Shown here piece by piece: positions 63,843 through 64,000 of a stretch of 64,000 nucleotides of DNA. Each line of letters begins with the position of its first letter. The stretch's first letter is position 1. The position numbers and the translations under genes are program-made. The notes below the pieces were generated by a model. That model ran no database searches, had not been told where the DNA came from, and saw only the letters and a list, made by a program, of their open reading frames with translations. The DNA comes from Xanthostigma xanthostigma. Taxonomy: Eukaryota; Arthropoda; Insecta; Raphidioptera; Raphidiidae. The stretch spans positions 12,160,501 to 12,224,500 of the forward strand of contig OY754470.1 in assembly GCA_963575645.1 (NCBI GenBank), written 5' to 3'.

Positions 63843-64000
63843 ATCATAAAGAATTATAAAATGCAATTATTTTTGTAAAAAAACTATTATTTTCAATGTT
63901 ATCAAAAACTATGTTTAAATTATTTTTAACAATACTATAATCCTTGTCGCATTCCTTATAATTGAGATGAAAAATATGGGTTCCTATTTAAAAAAGTGAA
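63843..64000. other. AT-rich end of window
   Basis: Nothing recognised. Confidence 0.4.

Overview
This is an AT-rich, gene-poor and repeat-dense stretch of an insect nuclear genome, most likely a moth or butterfly (Lepidoptera). The order assignment rests on recognised interspersed repeats: units with 'GAAGTCGGTTAAAAA', units ending 'GACTCGCACTTGGCCGG' and starting 'TTTAGGGTTCCGCACCTC', and a unit starting 'AAGCTATTGCATAGC'. I recognise all three as common in lepidopteran genomes. No operon, ribosome-binding site or bacterial feature is present. No host protein-coding gene could be identified. The one convincing host gene is an intact tRNA-Arg(CCT) at 10037-10109. Nearly all other open frames are under 130 codons, and many overlap repeats or each other.

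The window is mainly a fossil bed of mobile elements, many delimited to the base by target-site duplications. hAT-type elements with 8-bp duplications lie at 3693-4079, 5917-6874, 26915-27544, 32855-33402, 40473-41127 and 42566-43120. Tc1/mariner/pogo-type elements flanked by TA lie at 11088-11939, 13973-14482, 51330-51856 and 53939-54417, with a probable one at 54854-55425. PIF/Harbinger elements lie at 5837-7337 (TTA) and 63186-63839 (TAA). A piggyBac-like MITE is at 18119-18779 (TTAA). A P-element-like relic with a THAP zinc-finger start is at 61593-62478. Solo LTRs flanked by ATAT are at 37915-38400 (-) and 44409-45077 (+). Several 5'-truncated CR1/Jockey-type retrotransposon tails are also present.

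Layout. 0-5.8 kb: foldbacks, a striking palindrome cluster (1564-1733), interspersed repeats and a small hAT. 5.8-7.3 kb: a three-deep nest, Harbinger holding hAT holding a non-LTR tail. 7.4-12.3 kb: a dispersed repeat, an RT fragment, the tRNA, and a SINE-like repeat interrupted by a mariner deletion derivative. 12.3-26 kb: mostly unannotatable AT-rich DNA with a second mariner derivative, foldbacks, a pentamer microsatellite, a GACTC minisatellite and a tRNA-Gly pseudogene. 26-34 kb: a GC-rich MITE abutted by a hAT, a large compound inverted-repeat element, an exon-like unidentified frame and the best RT fragment. 34-36 kb: a three-copy repeat family and a 184-codon acidic frame. 36-46 kb: palindrome, solo LTRs, hAT copies and a five-unit tandem array. 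46-64 kb: more dispersed repeats, pogo/mariner relics, a long near-perfect hairpin, the THAP relic and a final Harbinger element.

The coding remnants do not work together as a pathway. They are independent relics of transposases and reverse transcriptases, all truncated, frameshifted or missing their catalytic core. No new functional system could be supported. The points most worth a second look are the THAP/P-like relic with its empty-site paralogues, the unidentified acidic frame, two exon-like frames and the long hairpins.
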